This document shows, piece by piece, positions 32,431-44,240 of a DNA stretch of 64,000 nt (position 1 is the first letter of the stretch; each line of letters begins with the position of its first letter). The DNA comes from Hippopus hippopus (Eukaryota; Mollusca; Bivalvia; Cardiida; Cardiidae). The DNA is taken from positions 25,255,587-25,319,586 of the forward strand of contig OX328107.1 of NCBI GenBank assembly GCA_946811185.2, read 5' to 3'. Below the pieces are notes generated by a model. The model was not told the DNA's origin. It worked only from the letters and a program-made list of their open reading frames with translations, and did not search any database. The translations under genes and the position numbers were made by a program.

Positions 32431-32631
32431 TTGACTCTTTACCAGACGAGAAAAATTTAGACTTGTCAAAATTGAAAGCATTTGCAGACGACATATATTA
32501 AATGTGTCTCAAATGATAAGAGTTACCGCCATAAGTGTAGAAAGCATTTTCTCCTCTTACCCCAATGTTTTCAAAAGCCCTTTTCATGATGGTCGTTAAA
32601 ACTCGGGATTGTGTAATGAAGGTCGAGTTAA
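32431..32631 (-). mobile_element. MITE family A, one hairpin arm deleted
   Basis: TTGACTCTTTACCAGACGAG, GCATTTGCAGACGACATAT, GCATTTTCTCCTCTTACC, end GTCGAGTTAA. Confidence 0.9.
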
Positions 32632-32806
32632 CTTGCCGTAAAAAGCTAAGACGATTAAAATGATAATTATTACGATTAAAACCATATACAGAAGCGCAAT
32701 GTGCGGACGCGATCAGAATGCAAGTATGGACAGACTGATCCTTGTCTACAGTCACCTAAAAAAACTTACATAATCACGTATAATGAAATGGATATAAGAA
32801 TAATGC

Positions 32807-33022
32807 TTAACCCTAAACCTACTACTCGTAAATTAGTCAAATGAAACTTTCAAGCTGATAGTAAAAACCCAAACGTTGTTCTTTCAAAGTTATTTGGGGG
32901 CGGAAAATCTCCTTATCGGACAGTGTAGATCCAAGATCAGACTGCACGTTCTGTGCAGTCTGATCTTAATCTACACCGTCCGCAAAAGGTCCTCGATTCG
33001 CGCCTAGCAGCCTAAGGGCAAA
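32807..33022 (+). mobile_element. MITE family B, complete
   Basis: TTAACCCTAAACCTACTACT to CCTAGCAGCCTAAGGGCAA, hairpin 32920-32983. Confidence 0.94.
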
Positions 33023-33409
33023 CATTCCGATGTTTGTGTTGGAGAGGCTTCATACTCAAATAGATTGTAGATTGTTTACGAAAGAAAACTTGAAAGAACC
33101 CATCTTCCCCAGCAGGAACGCAATAAAATACTACGTCACAGATTCTGCGATACCGCGTATACTGGAAGTTACTTTTTTCATCTTTTCCACATCTGCAATA
33201 GTGATACAATATTTTTACGAGTCTCTACCCTTTGCTCGTACCTATGTTAGGATTTTATGTGAAAAACTTAAACAGTAGTTTTGAACAATAATGATTTACG
33301 CGACTAAAAAAAAAAAAGCGATACTAATAACAACGTCAACAACGCTACTATGCATGTGTCCAGAAATAGCCTACTGGCATTTATCTCGAAATGGCACTAG
33401 TTTCATGTT
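33023..33409. other. No gene seen
   Basis: 65- and 82-aa ORFs on opposite strands overlap; neither is recognisable. Confidence 0.5.
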
Positions 33410-33638
33410 GAACTCTTCACTAAAAGCCAAAATTAGACATTTCTAAATTGAAAGCATTTGCAGACGACAAATCACTTGTGGCTCAAATATTAGGAATTCA
33501 CGGTTCCTAAGACAGTAGAAAATATTGTGGGAAAAGGAGATAATGCTGGTTACCAGCATTTTATCCTTTTCCAACAATGTTTTCAAAAGCATTCTTCCTC
33601 ATTTCAAAAGTTAAAAGTTGGAATTGTTTTGTAAGGGT
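33410..33638 (-). mobile_element. MITE family A
   Basis: CTCTTCACTAAAAGCCAAAA, GCATTTGCAGACGACAAATC, hairpin 33516-33579 (GATAATGCTGGTTACCAGC), GTTTTGTAAGGG. Confidence 0.88.
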
Positions 33639-33825
33639 TTTTGTTTTCAAATACGAGTTCTTGTAACGGAAAGGTACTCAGTTCCTTGTCTGTTATCTTA
33701 ATGCTGTTTTAGTGGTTAAATGTGTGGAACGTAAAATACATGATCTGAAACAGCGTACAGGTATACAACTGATTCCTGGTAACAAATGTAAACATGTAGA
33801 TGTAATATTGGCAGATTTGATTTTC

Positions 33826-33902
33826 AGAGAGAGAGAGAGAGAGAGCCAGAGAGAGCCAGAGAGAGCCGGAGAGAGAGAGAGTCGGAGAGCCGGTGAGAGA
33901 GA

Positions 33903-33941
<39 letters not shown>
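33826..33941. repeat. Compound (GA)n microsatellite
   Basis: GA runs with GAGCCA and GAGCCG interruptions. Gives long spurious RERE / SLSLSL ORFs on both strands. Confidence 0.96.
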
Positions 33942-33943
<2 letters not shown>

Positions 33944-34382
33944 GTACTGTGAAAGGAAGAAAGTGGTCATGTCTTGATATAGTGGTCATTCAATCATTCA
34001 AAATAAAATGATGGAGGGAACAGAAAGTATACTCTACAATTTCGGGGGAAGGGGTGAACATACTTCTAATGAAAATTTGCTTTCGACATATGTTCCAACA
34101 AGAGCATCATTAGCTCAGTCATTTGTCTGAATATTTTAATATCCCAATAATGCATGTTACAGATAGGTCGGAATGCTCCGAAATGAGGGAAACTGAGAAG
34201 GAGTAGATTAAGGGCCATACATTTAACACAGAGCCAAATAAGCTTTATTCTCAAATCAGTTATAAATAAAATCGGTTGAAACTCTTTCAGAGGCAAACAA
34301 ATAAAACTCGAACTGTTTTGAAGGTTGAAAATACGTTTCACTGAAACCTAGAATGAATTTTATCTATAAAAGGGCTATACAA
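33942..34382. other. No gene seen
   Basis: A 91-aa minus-strand ORF without recognisable motif. Confidence 0.5.
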
Positions 34383-34450
34383 GCGGACGGTATAGATCCA
34401 AGATCAGACTGCACATTCTGTGCAGTCTGATCTTGATCTATGCTGTCCGC
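34383..34450. repeat. B' stem-loop, well preserved
   Basis: GCGGACGGTATAGATC...GATCTATGCTGTCCGC around GATCAGACTGCACATTCTGT. Confidence 0.88.
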
Positions 34451-34762
34451 AAAAGCCGCTGTTTTTACGTATGGCGCTGTAAAGTGTAAGTCGCCGAAAC
34501 AGTTAATTTTGAAGACATTCACATCATCTTCTATCAATTCACTCTGCAAATGAAATGTAAAACCCCCATTCAATCTAAATGCGAAGCATTTGTGCATCCG
34601 ATTGTGTAATCTGACCGGGTTTCCGCCAGAATTCAATGAAATGTAAATTTATCCGATTACTTTATGCGCGAAATTTCAATGACAATGACTTTCTCAAGTC
34701 TTGTCCTAATTCAAATCTAAATAACAGCCACCCATTCTGAGACATAATACCGGTCCAATCGA

Positions 34763-34955
34763 TTAACCTTTCACAAAATGATTATGCATTTTTACGATTC
34801 TCATGAAGACGACTTTTGAAAATTTTGTGAATAAGGGAGAAAATGTGGGTCACCAGCACTTTATCCTTTTACCACAAAGTTTTCTTGCTTTTTGAGGGTA
34901 AATTTCATCAAATGAACCACATTTAAATTGTCGTCTGCAAATGTAAAAGTCTGGA
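34763..34955 (+). mobile_element. MITE family A, diverged
   Basis: TTAACCTTTCACAAAATGAT, hairpin 34815-34880, AATTGTCGTCTGCAAATG, right end lost. Confidence 0.82.
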
Positions 34956-37240
34956 ATTATATGTATAAAACAGATTTTAGCATCGATTCTTTAAGTATCT
35001 CAGGCTTTAACAAACTTTATACAAACCATGTAGAACTTATATCCGACATTTTATCGTCAAAAGAAAGCACATTTCATTCTTTTACTGCTTAATATTTTCA
35101 AACAATATGATCAATAAAAGTTCACGTGTTCACACAGCCGGTGAAGATATAGAAGTAAACGATTTACCTTTACGTTTCCAAAATCTTTAGTCACTAGTAT
35201 GGCATTCTATAAATATTTATTTTGATGCGTCACGCCTAGTCTAACAATGGTGTAGCTTTATAAACTCATCAATTGATGATTTTCAACCTTGCTTTTAGAT
35301 TAGCTTGATCTATATAGCAAGGACTATACGAACAAATAATCGTAAAATGTTATGGTGCTTTCATTTTAACCCATGAATGAATTATACAAGCTTTTTCACC
35401 TCTTGCAGCATTCAATTTATGAAGACGTTGTGGGAAAAGTAGCAATAACCTATTTTTAGCAACTGCTGAATTTTTCTCCGTCACCCAGACGTATTCGTTT
35501 AGTTTTGCATCACTTTACCCCATTTCATGTTTTTCTGCCATTTCCAGCATGTTTTACAAAAGCTTGTGTGTAGTTATAAAATAAAGAAAATATTTGTTTG
35601 CCTTATTCATATCTCCCTGTATAGAAACAAGCAAAACAATAGATGCTTTAAATGACGGAATAGACTTTCTATTAAGTTCAAATAACGCAAGGCGGATAAC
35701 CTTTCAAACAGCAAAATAGAACGAGAAGGAATGTTCTGGTTTCATAAACATGACCTTCAGACAGTATTTTTTTTATAGCTCATTGACCAGGATGTTCTGA
35801 TAGATAATATCGAGTACATTTATTTTATACTTTAGCCCAAACAATCCCTGCATTACGATATTTCGGCCTCTGTAACCCAGTCCAGAAATAGTTTAATTCA
35901 TTTACCCAACAAGTGCTAAAGTTAAAAAAAAAAAAAATGACGACACTTTAGCTTTTGTCTACAAATATGAGATGTTAAATGCATTACTCCCCTGGTCTAA
36001 ACACAGTTATTTCAGTCTACTTGTCGAACATTTTATGGCCTGTTTACTATCTATACATCTGAACGAGCCAACAGATTTATCGATTGTTATCGCACAAGTG
36101 TTATCGTACAACCCTAATAAAACAAGTATTATCTTTCTCAATCTGGTACGATGACCCAAGTTTCAAATCTACATGACTTTAACATCTTAATTTTCGAATA
36201 CACGAATTTCAGATTTATTCATGGTAGAACATTCGATAGTGTTGTTATTCTCTTTCAGAAGTACTTCGGTCACATCACATGCGCATGTGCCCGTTACACT
36301 CATCCATGTTTGAGGTGGAACATAGACCTACCATTGCTAAGACTATGGAAAAATGTAAGGGCCAGATAGCCGCCTGAAGCCACGACTCCGGCTCAAAGAC
36401 CGAGCATCGGCTATGAATTCCACTCACCTGTTTTTTTTTCCCCATTTCAGTCAATGTAAAAGTTTCTCGCAAATTCGTGTACAAATGAAAAAAAAATGCC
36501 TAACTGTCTTATTTGTGTATAAATCTGTTGCAGTCAGCTTTAAAAACGTCTTTCGATTTAGGATTTTTTTATGTCTCATTTTTATTATCAAAGTTGTGTT
36601 GAGATAAAGAAAGTTTCTACATGTACATAAATGTATCTCTAATTCAAATAATAACGTTAGTATTTATGCTGCTACCAGCGATTCTGTAAAAAAACAAAAA
36701 GCAGAGAGTTGATACGAACGGTACGTACATAAAATCCACCTGATCACAAACGATTCCACAAATCAAGTGATTCTGAAACACTACTAAAATGATAACTGAC
36801 AACACTGACATAGAATAGAAGAGAATGTCGATATTGGACAAAACTATGATGTAGATGTATACTGTAACAATGTTTGTATTGGAAAAGGGCGTGCGATAAA
36901 TAAGGACAGATGAAAGGAATGAAAAAAGAAGGAATATAGGTAAACCAACAGTGATATTTCCACAGTTTTCCCAGGAAAATCAACAGTTGTTTACAGCTTC
37001 AAAAGAACAGAAATTGTGAGAAAATACTACGCTGTATTTAACAAAATGTAAATACAAATAGCATTGAACACTACTTCTTTCAATATTTCATCGATGGATA
37101 TATACGATAATATATTCTTCAAATCATAGGTGACTGTGGGTCTTGGCTGATTACAGGTAGGGATGCACGGAGACTGGGTGGGTTAGGATGGGCGGAGCTG
37201 TTGCACAATAATGGACCACGAATATTTTCATTTTGTAAAT
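34956..37240. other. Longest repeat-poor stretch; no gene seen
   Basis: Only faint A hairpin remnants near 35410-35560. The largest ORFs (60-79 aa) occur on both strands without known motif, and I could not identify any exon. AT-rich. Confidence 0.5.
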
Positions 37241-37499
37241 GAGCCATACTCTGTGAAAAGGGGGTTTAATGCATCTGCAAAAAGTATCGAGTCAGTTCAG
37301 CCTGTACAGTCCACGCAGGCTGACCTAGATCGAAAATTTTCACTATTGGTCAATTTTCAGCATGTCCCAGGACCATTCTACCTTATGATTAAGTTGGTTA
37401 TTACACAAATAGATTTCATTTATACAATTATGTGATGACTTGCTTTGCATTATGTATCAGAGAGTTGCATTAAACCCCCTTTTGGTCAGAGAATGGCTC
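37241..37499 (+). mobile_element. MITE family C, complete
   Basis: GAGCCATACTCTGTGAAAAG to AGAGAATGGCTC; hairpin worn (CAGCCTGTACAG). Flanks AAAT and ATAT. Confidence 0.92.
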
Positions 37500-37815
37500 A
37501 TATATGTAATAAATCTTCCTGAAGCTCAGTGGACTGTATTATACTCCGAAATAGGTCGGTGAGTATATTTAGCGCTAAAAGAAGTAATATTGCGCCGAAA
37601 AGAGAAGTTGTTAGTGTTTTCAAACTCGTCTTCTGAAAATTCGCTTCTGAGGGTGAAGAATAAAAATGGCGTTCATGCTAACGCTGTCTGGAATGCGAAG
37701 TGTCTGTTGGGTAGACAGCATGGAGAGCGTGTACTTAAAGATATAATTATCTTGATTACTTATTCATTATTTTGTATTGAAATAAGTGTTGTTATCCTTA
37801 CCGAACTTTATATTT
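37500..37815. other. No gene seen
   Basis: Spacer between two same-orientation C elements; a 75-aa ORF without motif. Confidence 0.5.
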
Positions 37816-38085
37816 GAGCCATGCATTGTGAAAAGGGGGCTTAATACATCTGCAAAAAGTATCGATTCAGGTCAGCCTGCGCAGTCTGTGCAGTCTGTGC
37901 AGACTGACTTGTGCCGAAACTTTATGCTATTGGTAAATTTTACGCATGTCCAAGGACCACTTTACCTTATGATTCAGCTGGTTGTTAGACAAAGTGTACT
38001 TCATGGATCCATAGTTATGTGATTACTTGCTTGGTATCATGTATCACGGAGATGCATTTAGCCACTTTTTGCCTAAGCATGGCTC
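37816..38085 (+). mobile_element. MITE family C, complete, expanded hairpin
   Basis: GAGCCATGCATTGTGAAAAG to CTAAGCATGGCTC; ATTT on both sides. The hairpin loop carries an extra copy of GCAGTCTGT (37880-37900). Confidence 0.94.
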
Positions 38086-38365
38086 ATTTATCTTTAGCAC
38101 TGGTAGGCAAAGCTGGCGGAACAGTATAGCCGACAAAACTGGTACTTGCTAGCAGTATATCACAGATCTATGCGTCTAATTGGTTGCTTATATTGCAACA
38201 GCAGTTCCTAGTACCATGCTTTTCTCTGTGTGAATACAAACTCGTTTATATGGCATTATTTTATACCAAGCAGACAAGTAAAATCTTCATAATTAATACC
38301 GCTAACAGACCCCATCAATAAGGCTATGTGATGAGTCTCGTCAGATACTTGACAGTGCACATTTC

Positions 38366-38590
38366 ATTCTTTACCACCTGACAAAATACTGCACTTGTCA
38401 AAACTGAAAGTTTTTGCACACGACAAATTCAAAGTAGCAAGAAAGATGGAATTTCTCTTTGTAAGGGTGGAAAACATTATGGGAAAAGGAGTAAATGCTG
38501 ATAACCAGCATTTTCTTCTTTTCCTATATTGTTTTCGAAATTCTCTTTCCCAAGGGTCGTTTAAATACGGGATTGTTTGGTAAAGAGAAA
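38366..38590 (-). mobile_element. MITE family A
   Basis: CTTTACCACCTGACAAAATA, hairpin 38470-38532 (GCTGATAACCAGC), GGGATTGTTTGGTAAAGAG. Confidence 0.9.
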
Positions 38591-38728
38591 AAACCAGGAA
38601 AAAAAGTCGAATTGACCCAGATATTTTGTGTTTTCCGGTAGACCTTTTGTATAGTAACGGAGGTGTTGCTCACAGGAGCAATTTCCACAGTCGACACCAT
38701 GTTTTCATACGTACTCAGGTATACAAGC

Positions 38729-38950
38729 TTAACCATTCACCAAACAATCCCGTGTAGGAATGAGAAATGAACCTATTGAAAACATTGTGGGAAAATGAGA
38801 AAATGCTTGTAACCATCATTTCTCCTTTTTCCACATGTTTTTTCTCCCATTTCAAAGACAAATTTCATCAAATGAGCTAAGTTTCATTTGAAGTCTGCAA
38901 CAGCTTTGAATTTGGACAAGTTTAAACTTTTGTCGTTTGGTAAAGATTTA
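38729..38950 (+). mobile_element. MITE family A, complete, 222 bp
   Basis: TTAACCATTCACCAAACAAT to CGTTTGGTAAAGATTTAA, hairpin 38778-38838. Confidence 0.93.
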
Positions 38951-39520
38951 ATCAATGTTGATTTCTCACATATAACAAGAATGTTTCCGAAGTCGTTCGC
39001 TGGAATTTAAATGGAATGCTACATGTTTGTAGTGAATAATAGTTAAATTCCAACGGTTTGCTATCTCAATATGGAAATAACGTGGCAAAGGGAAACCAAT
39101 AGGATACAATAAGGAAAATAAATTGGATGAATTTCTATGATTCAGTATAGCCGATGGTGTACTCAAGCATTAATTAATTCGAACTTCGAGTGTCTGGTTT
39201 GATGACACACTTGATCATCTCCCAAGAGTACGCGATACCTTATGAAAAGTTAGACTGCTTCGGGAATGGAATAAACATTTTGAGTCAAATACTGCGAAAT
39301 TAGAAACTGTTTAGGCCGCAATTTCTCAAAAGTTATCATACAAGTTCAGAATCTAAGTGCTCGGAAATACAGACCGATCTTAGTCTACGCTGTCTGAAAG
39401 CTCACATTAAGTTTTCCTTTTACAAGTAGGGTAAAGTTTATATGTCCATAATTGAGCCAGGGGCTAAATGTCGAGACTGGTGAGATTAAATCATTGCTTC
39501 AGGTTTATGGAAAAGTTTGT
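38951..39520. other. No gene seen
   Basis: Unique sequence; a lone B arm (GACCGATCTTAGTCTACGC) at 39372. Confidence 0.45.
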
Positions 39521-39641
39521 TTGAAGCTTTACCAGACAACAACATTTTTAGACTTGTCCAAATTGAAAGCTTATCCAGACGACAATGTTTTCAATTTTTT
39601 CTCTGGGTCGTTAAACTCAGGATTGTGTGATAAAGGGTTAA
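39521..39641 (-). mobile_element. MITE family A, 121-bp internal deletion form
   Basis: TTGAAGCTTTACCAGACAAC, GACTTGTCCAAATTGAAAGC, then directly AATGTTTTCAATTTTT and GTGTGATAAAGGGTTAA. The hairpin is deleted but both ends are kept. Confidence 0.88.
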
Positions 39642-40224
39642 CTCTTTCCTTGCCAATGGTGACTGACATAGCTTTACGGGCGGTCCGGTTCGAAATGCAT
39701 GAAGTCTGATCTCTGATCTTCACCGTCTACGATCTACGATCTAATGTTAAACTATGTCCAAAATCGTTTTCGACTCCAATTAGACATTAAAAAAATAGGT
39801 CGAGTCTTTTCAGTAAGCAGCGAAAGACTTCACTCATTCAGCCAAAACTCTTCCATTAAAAAATAAAACAATGCATTAATTTAATATTACGTATATCAAA
39901 ATTCTTAAATTGTAGCATATAATAGATTTCATGAAAAGTAAAGATTAAATACGAGAAGTCATGTGAAAACATGGCGAACGACCATCCTATTTTTTTTTCA
40001 ATGTGTTGGACCCGTTTCTATGATAAGAAAAGAAGTCGTGTAAATAAATTATTGCCGTTTGAATTTTATCATTGTAATTTTTGTATTGTCATGATATTGA
40101 CTTACATATAATGATATTTACCTTATACCAATTATATCAAACTAGCAATCTCTATGATGTATGCATACTTCACCATTAAAGGTCACATGAACACCTGCGG
40201 GTGATTTTTTTTTTCGACTTACAC
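39642..40224. other. No gene seen
   Basis: AT-rich; fragment GTCTGATCTCTGATCTTCAC at 39704. Confidence 0.45.
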
Positions 40225-40233
40225 CAGACCACT

Positions 40234-40302
40234 TTTGAAAACATTGTGGCAAAAGGAGAAATTGCATTTTTTCCTTTTGCCACAATGTTTTCAAATAATG
40301 TT
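40234..40302. repeat. A-type hairpin without element ends
   Basis: TTTGAAAACATTGTGGCAAA pairs perfectly with TTTGCCACAATGTTTTCAAA; core GGAGAAATTGCATTTTTTCC. Confidence 0.85.
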
Positions 40303-41022
40303 CACCTGTCTACCTCAAACCTTGTTGATGATGCATATCACACACAGAATGTTAAATTTCTCGGAAATGTCACTAGCGGTATAAATAAGAATCCTTTGAA
40401 TGATGTACCGGTATAGATATCTAATTCAGCTCTATCGTGATTATTCGAACAAGCTATAGATCAAGTGTAACGATTAATTCGAAGTATTGGCTATGACTGA
40501 TATCCCTTCGGAAAACAGTGTAACAGCTGTGCTGATATTGCTCATCAGAAACTGCAGCTGCGCTTTTATTCAATGGTGAAAATCAAATCAATATATATTA
40601 TGTATTCATGACTACTTAGAACCTGATAAAGTAATTGTATGTATGTATATTTTAGCTTTCAACCCTTAAGATTAACGGGTAATTATTTAAGTAAAAAGAT
40701 TTCCAGCAATTAATAAAATCCAAATTATTGCGATTTCACGTTTTTCGTGTGTGTGTGTGTGTGTGTGTACAGTACAGTAACTGTCATTGTCCTTCAATAC
40801 GTCGATCTGAACAATAACTAAATTTTCATAACTTTTGTACCAGGTAAAAATAAAATACTAATGAAAATATTACCGATGGAGCAAAGGGTAGAGCTGACTA
40901 GAAATCAATCGAGTGGTGTGATCGATATCGATGTCCAACAAGTAGGTATCCAAGAATCAAGAGCACCGTGAAATGAGCAAAGATCGATAACCTTTTTCCT
41001 CATTAAATCAGCTCATAACACT
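40303..41022. other. No gene seen; (GT)n at 40747-40768
   Basis: A run of about 11 GT units; otherwise AT-rich unique sequence. Confidence 0.6.
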
Positions 41023-41220
41023 TAACCTTTAAACTCGTTACTAAATGACAAAGTTATAGACTCATCCAAATTGAAAGCATTTGCAGACTACCAAAAGGAT
41101 GTGGTGCTTATGGTGTGATGTGTCTTTGAAAAGGTCCTTCTCACACGTTTTCGAAAGCTTTTTCCGCGGCTTTATTAAAACAGGGTTTTTAAAACTTGTG
41201 ATTGCTTGGTAAATAGTCAA
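41023..41220 (-). mobile_element. MITE family A, hairpin lost
   Basis: CTTTAAACTCGTTACTAAATG, TCCAAATTGAAAGCATTTGC, CACACGTTTTCGAAAGC, GATTGCTTGGTAAATAG. Confidence 0.8.
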
Positions 41221-41720
41221 GTTCCACCTGTAAGAAAGGTTTAACCCTGCACAATACGAATACGACTTTTATGTCCCGGTAGTTTTTTTAACCTTAAGAT
41301 AAAGACGTGGTTGTTTCCATTCATACAATCTTTCAAAAACATTCAAAAGGACGTTTTCCTTGCATTTTAAATATTTCTCCTTTGTATGACTTGTACGACT
41401 TGAAGATAATGTTTGAAGTATTTTTGTAGAGTAAAGGGTTAACGAGCAATAGAGAAATAAGAATATCCACATCCACAATATTGTGTTAATGCAAGGACAT
41501 AAACATCCAAATACAATACAAAACAATACAATACAACGCCAGTGGTTAACATGAACCCAAATTGCGTAATCTTGAGTTTGGTGATTTTTTTCTGCAGCCA
41601 ATGGAAAATAATCACAGTGTTTTGTGCTTTCACTTTATTACTCCTTGTAAGTTAGTCGACGATATTACATGTAATTATAAACTTATAGAATGTTAGACAT
41701 TTTACAAGCTTCTGTCAAAT
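41221..41720. other. No gene seen
   Basis: TTAACCCTGCACAATACGAA (41241) and GTAGAGTAAAGGGTTAA (41426) look like the worn ends of another TTAA element of about 200 bp with unrelated interior. Confidence 0.45.
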
Positions 41721-41944
41721 GTACTGTTTACCAGACGACAAGGTTTTTACAGTTGCCCAAAATGGAAGCATTTGCAGACTACAGACCCAATGTGGCTCAA
41801 AATATGGAATTTCCAGGACAGAAAACGTTGTTGGAAAAGGAGAAAATGCTGTTTATCCAGCATATTCTCCTTTTCCCACAATGTTTACCGAAGCCGGTTT
41901 CCTAAGGGTCGGTTTGAACTCGAGATTGTTTGGTTTAGGGTTAA
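41721..41944 (-). mobile_element. MITE family A
   Basis: TTTACCAGACGACAAGG, GCATTTGCAGACTACAG, hairpin 41824-41885, GATTGTTTGGTTTAGGGTTAA. Confidence 0.9.
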
Positions 41945-42120
41945 AGAACACATGACAGGGAATGAAAGTAAAGAACATGCTAAATACATGTACGGCATGG
42001 GAAAAAAAAAAGATTGAGAAATTATTGCTCTCAACCTATACTAAAAGCATAATGGTAACTTTCGGGTCAGGAAAAAAAAAATAACGCTTCGAGCACCGAT
42101 CACAATCCAACACGCTCTTT

Positions 42121-42184
42121 TGGACAAGGTAGATCAAAAGCCGACTGCACAAACCGTACAGTCTGATCGTCGGTCTACACTGTA
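42121..42184. repeat. B' stem-loop, diverged
   Basis: GTAGATCAAAAGCCGACTGC versus GTCTGATCGTCGGTCTAC. Confidence 0.75.
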
Positions 42185-42312
42185 GCTATGTTGTTAGAGA
42201 ATCTGACCTAAACAGCCTTGACATTACAATGCATGTACTTATACATGTAGCATATGTTGAAGAAGACTCAAGATGGCTGTTTGATTTACTAATCGCTCTG
42301 AGGGTTAACTCT

Positions 42313-42520
42313 TAATTCTTTACCAAACGACAAAATTTTAGACTGGTCCAAATTCAAAGCATTTTGCAGACGACAAAATTAACGTGACTCAAAAATTGAA
42401 ATTTGCTCTGGGAAGGGTGGAAAACATTGCGGGAAAAGGAGAAAATGCTGGTTACCAGCATTTTCTCCTTTTCCCGTAATGTTTTCAAAAGCCATCTTCC
42501 TCAGGATGGTTGAAACGGTG
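42313..42520 (-). mobile_element. MITE family A
   Basis: TTAATTCTTTACCAAACGAC, hairpin 42421-42487 (ACATTGCGGGAAAAGGAG, nearly perfect), GCCATCTTCCTCAGGATGG; right end worn. Confidence 0.92.
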
Positions 42521-42886
42521 AAATGTATGCTACAGAGTCAACTACTGTATATAAATCTGGTGCCAGGTGAAAACCGCAGTTTTAAGTTATAATTCAATAC
42601 AAAAGATATGATATAGGTAAATAATTTACGACTGGTTGCCGCTATAAATACTTCATTACCAATTCTATGAGCACCTATTTCACATCTTTACGACAGATGG
42701 TCATCATAAATTTCCAGCCTCTACTTCATTTCCATTTATTGGACCGGATCCGAATGAATTGATGGATAAAAGTGCTGAGAATTGCTGAGAATGGGGTAAA
42801 GGCAACGTTTTTCTTTTTGACGAATGTAGAAAATTAAGCAGATTTTGCCTTTTGACACAATATTTTTGTCAATATTAACGATTTTA
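42521..42886. other. No gene seen
   Basis: Unique AT-rich sequence. Confidence 0.45.
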
Positions 42887-43325
42887 GGAAGCTCATAATT
42901 TATTTTTTGTTGAGGAGTGTTATAAACCCTCATCCTACTAAATAAGTTAGATTAAACTTTAAGCAAAAACCGAAAAATGCTGTTTCAAACTTATTTCTTC
43001 GAGAAATATATCTTCTTATCAGACAGTGTAGATCCAAGATCAGACTGCACGTTTTGTGCAGTCTGATCTTGATCTACACTATCTGCAACAGGTCAGTGAG
43101 TCGCATTTAGCAGCCTAATGGTTAAAAAAGAAAGACAATTGGACTGCACTGTATAAGACTGTTTTGTAACCGGCGAGATAACTTGTGTTTCTCCTCCTGA
43201 CACAAGAATTTTGTCCTTGTGAAAGATTTTAGGAAGCCCACGATTTATAATTTTTTTGAGAAGTGTAATTATAAAAAAAGACAGATGGTCTGCACTTTTT
43301 AAGATTGTTTCGTAACCGACCGTTC
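42887..43325 (+). repeat. Tandem duplication, about 100-bp unit, first copy split by a B element
   Basis: Copy 1: 42887-42921 plus 43126-43185. Copy 2: 43227-43325. Shared: TTTTAGGAAGC, GATTTAT / AATTTAT, GAGGAGTGT / GAGAAGTGT, then AAGACA, CTGCACT and TTGTAACCG. Confidence 0.82.
42922..43125 (+). mobile_element. MITE family B, complete, 204 bp
   Basis: ATAAACCCTCATCCTACTAA to TTTAGCAGCCTAATGGTTAA, hairpin 43024-43087. The second copy of the surrounding duplication lacks it. Confidence 0.94.
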
Positions 43326-43556
43326 ATTCTTATCCTGCTTAATTAAAATACATGTCTATTTTTTATCCCATGCTTTTCGATTTATGCACTGACTTCGAAG
43401 TTCTAAGCAATGCAGTAGCTCAGGAGGAAAGTTTGCATAATGTTACTATTTCAGTCCTCAAACTGCTTAATAAATAATTAGAAAATTTCCAGTCAAACGC
43501 ACTAACAGTGCAATTTAACAGTACTTTTCGACGGAACAAGGCTCATCATATTAAGC

Positions 43557-43622
43557 AGATTAGATCAACGATCAGACTTTCTGTGCAAGGTGATCTTGAT
43601 TTACCCTGTCCATAAAAGATTA
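43557..43622. repeat. B' stem-loop, diverged
   Basis: TTAGATCAACGATCAGACTT and GGTGATCTTGATTTACCC, followed by TTGAGTCGCGCTTCTG as in family B. Confidence 0.72.
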
Positions 43623-44015
43623 TTGAGTCGCGCTTCTGTGTAAGTTTAGCGTTGTTCGATCTCCGTTTAGTTTTATCAGTCTGTCCACACGACAGTGCCG
43701 CGAGTCCGTCTGTGCGTCAGTTACCGTATATAGAACTGCGCACCGTGTACCTACTGTCGTTTATACATTTACAGGCTGTCTAAAGTTGGCGCGCACTGCG
43801 ACAGTAACTGTTCATTTTAACACATCATACGAAACAAACCACTTCAGAACTTCAAAAACAAATAGAGTAAAAATGTTTTCAAGTGCTTAAATCTTTTAAA
43901 ACAGGAGTCTCTTGAAAAACTCTTAGCCCATACCCCGCGTTTGACAATCTCTATCGCACACAGTGAAGATCAGTTTTCAAACCAGTGCAGTTGATCTTTT
44001 TTTACATTCTTTGGT
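43623..44015. other. No gene seen
   Basis: Locally richer in CpG (CCGCGAGTCCGTCTGTGCG, GTTGGCGCGCACTGCGAC); no ORF. Confidence 0.45.
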
Positions 44016-44240
44016 TTAATCCATGACCGCACATTCCCGAGGTTCAACAACCCTGAAAGAGAAGGCTTTTGAAAACACTGTGGGAAAAGGAGAAAATGCT
44101 GGTAACCAGCGATTTCTTTTTCCACAAAGTGTTCTACCATATCAAAGACAGAAATCATCATTGATCTGCATTTATTTTGTCGTCTGCACATGCTTTCAAT
44201 TTGGTCGAGTCCAAAATTTTGTCGTTTGGAAAAGAGCTAA
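44016..44240 (+). mobile_element. MITE family A, complete
   Basis: TTAATCCATGACCGCACATT, hairpin 44071-44130 (second arm shortened), right end CGTTTGGAAAAGAGCTAA. Confidence 0.92.

Noticed and set aside
33693..34011. RERE-rich and SLSLSL-rich ORFs at the GA repeat
   Set aside because: Dinucleotide repeats read open in several frames; not coding.
29900..34460. CRISPR-like array from regularly recurring palindromic repeats
   Set aside because: The units are 60-230 bp MITEs at irregular spacing with TTAA flanks in a eukaryotic genome.
41269..41601. 110-aa minus-strand ORF as a small membrane protein
   Set aside because: Hydrophobic stretch only; it overlaps worn TTAA-element ends and has no homologue I recognise.
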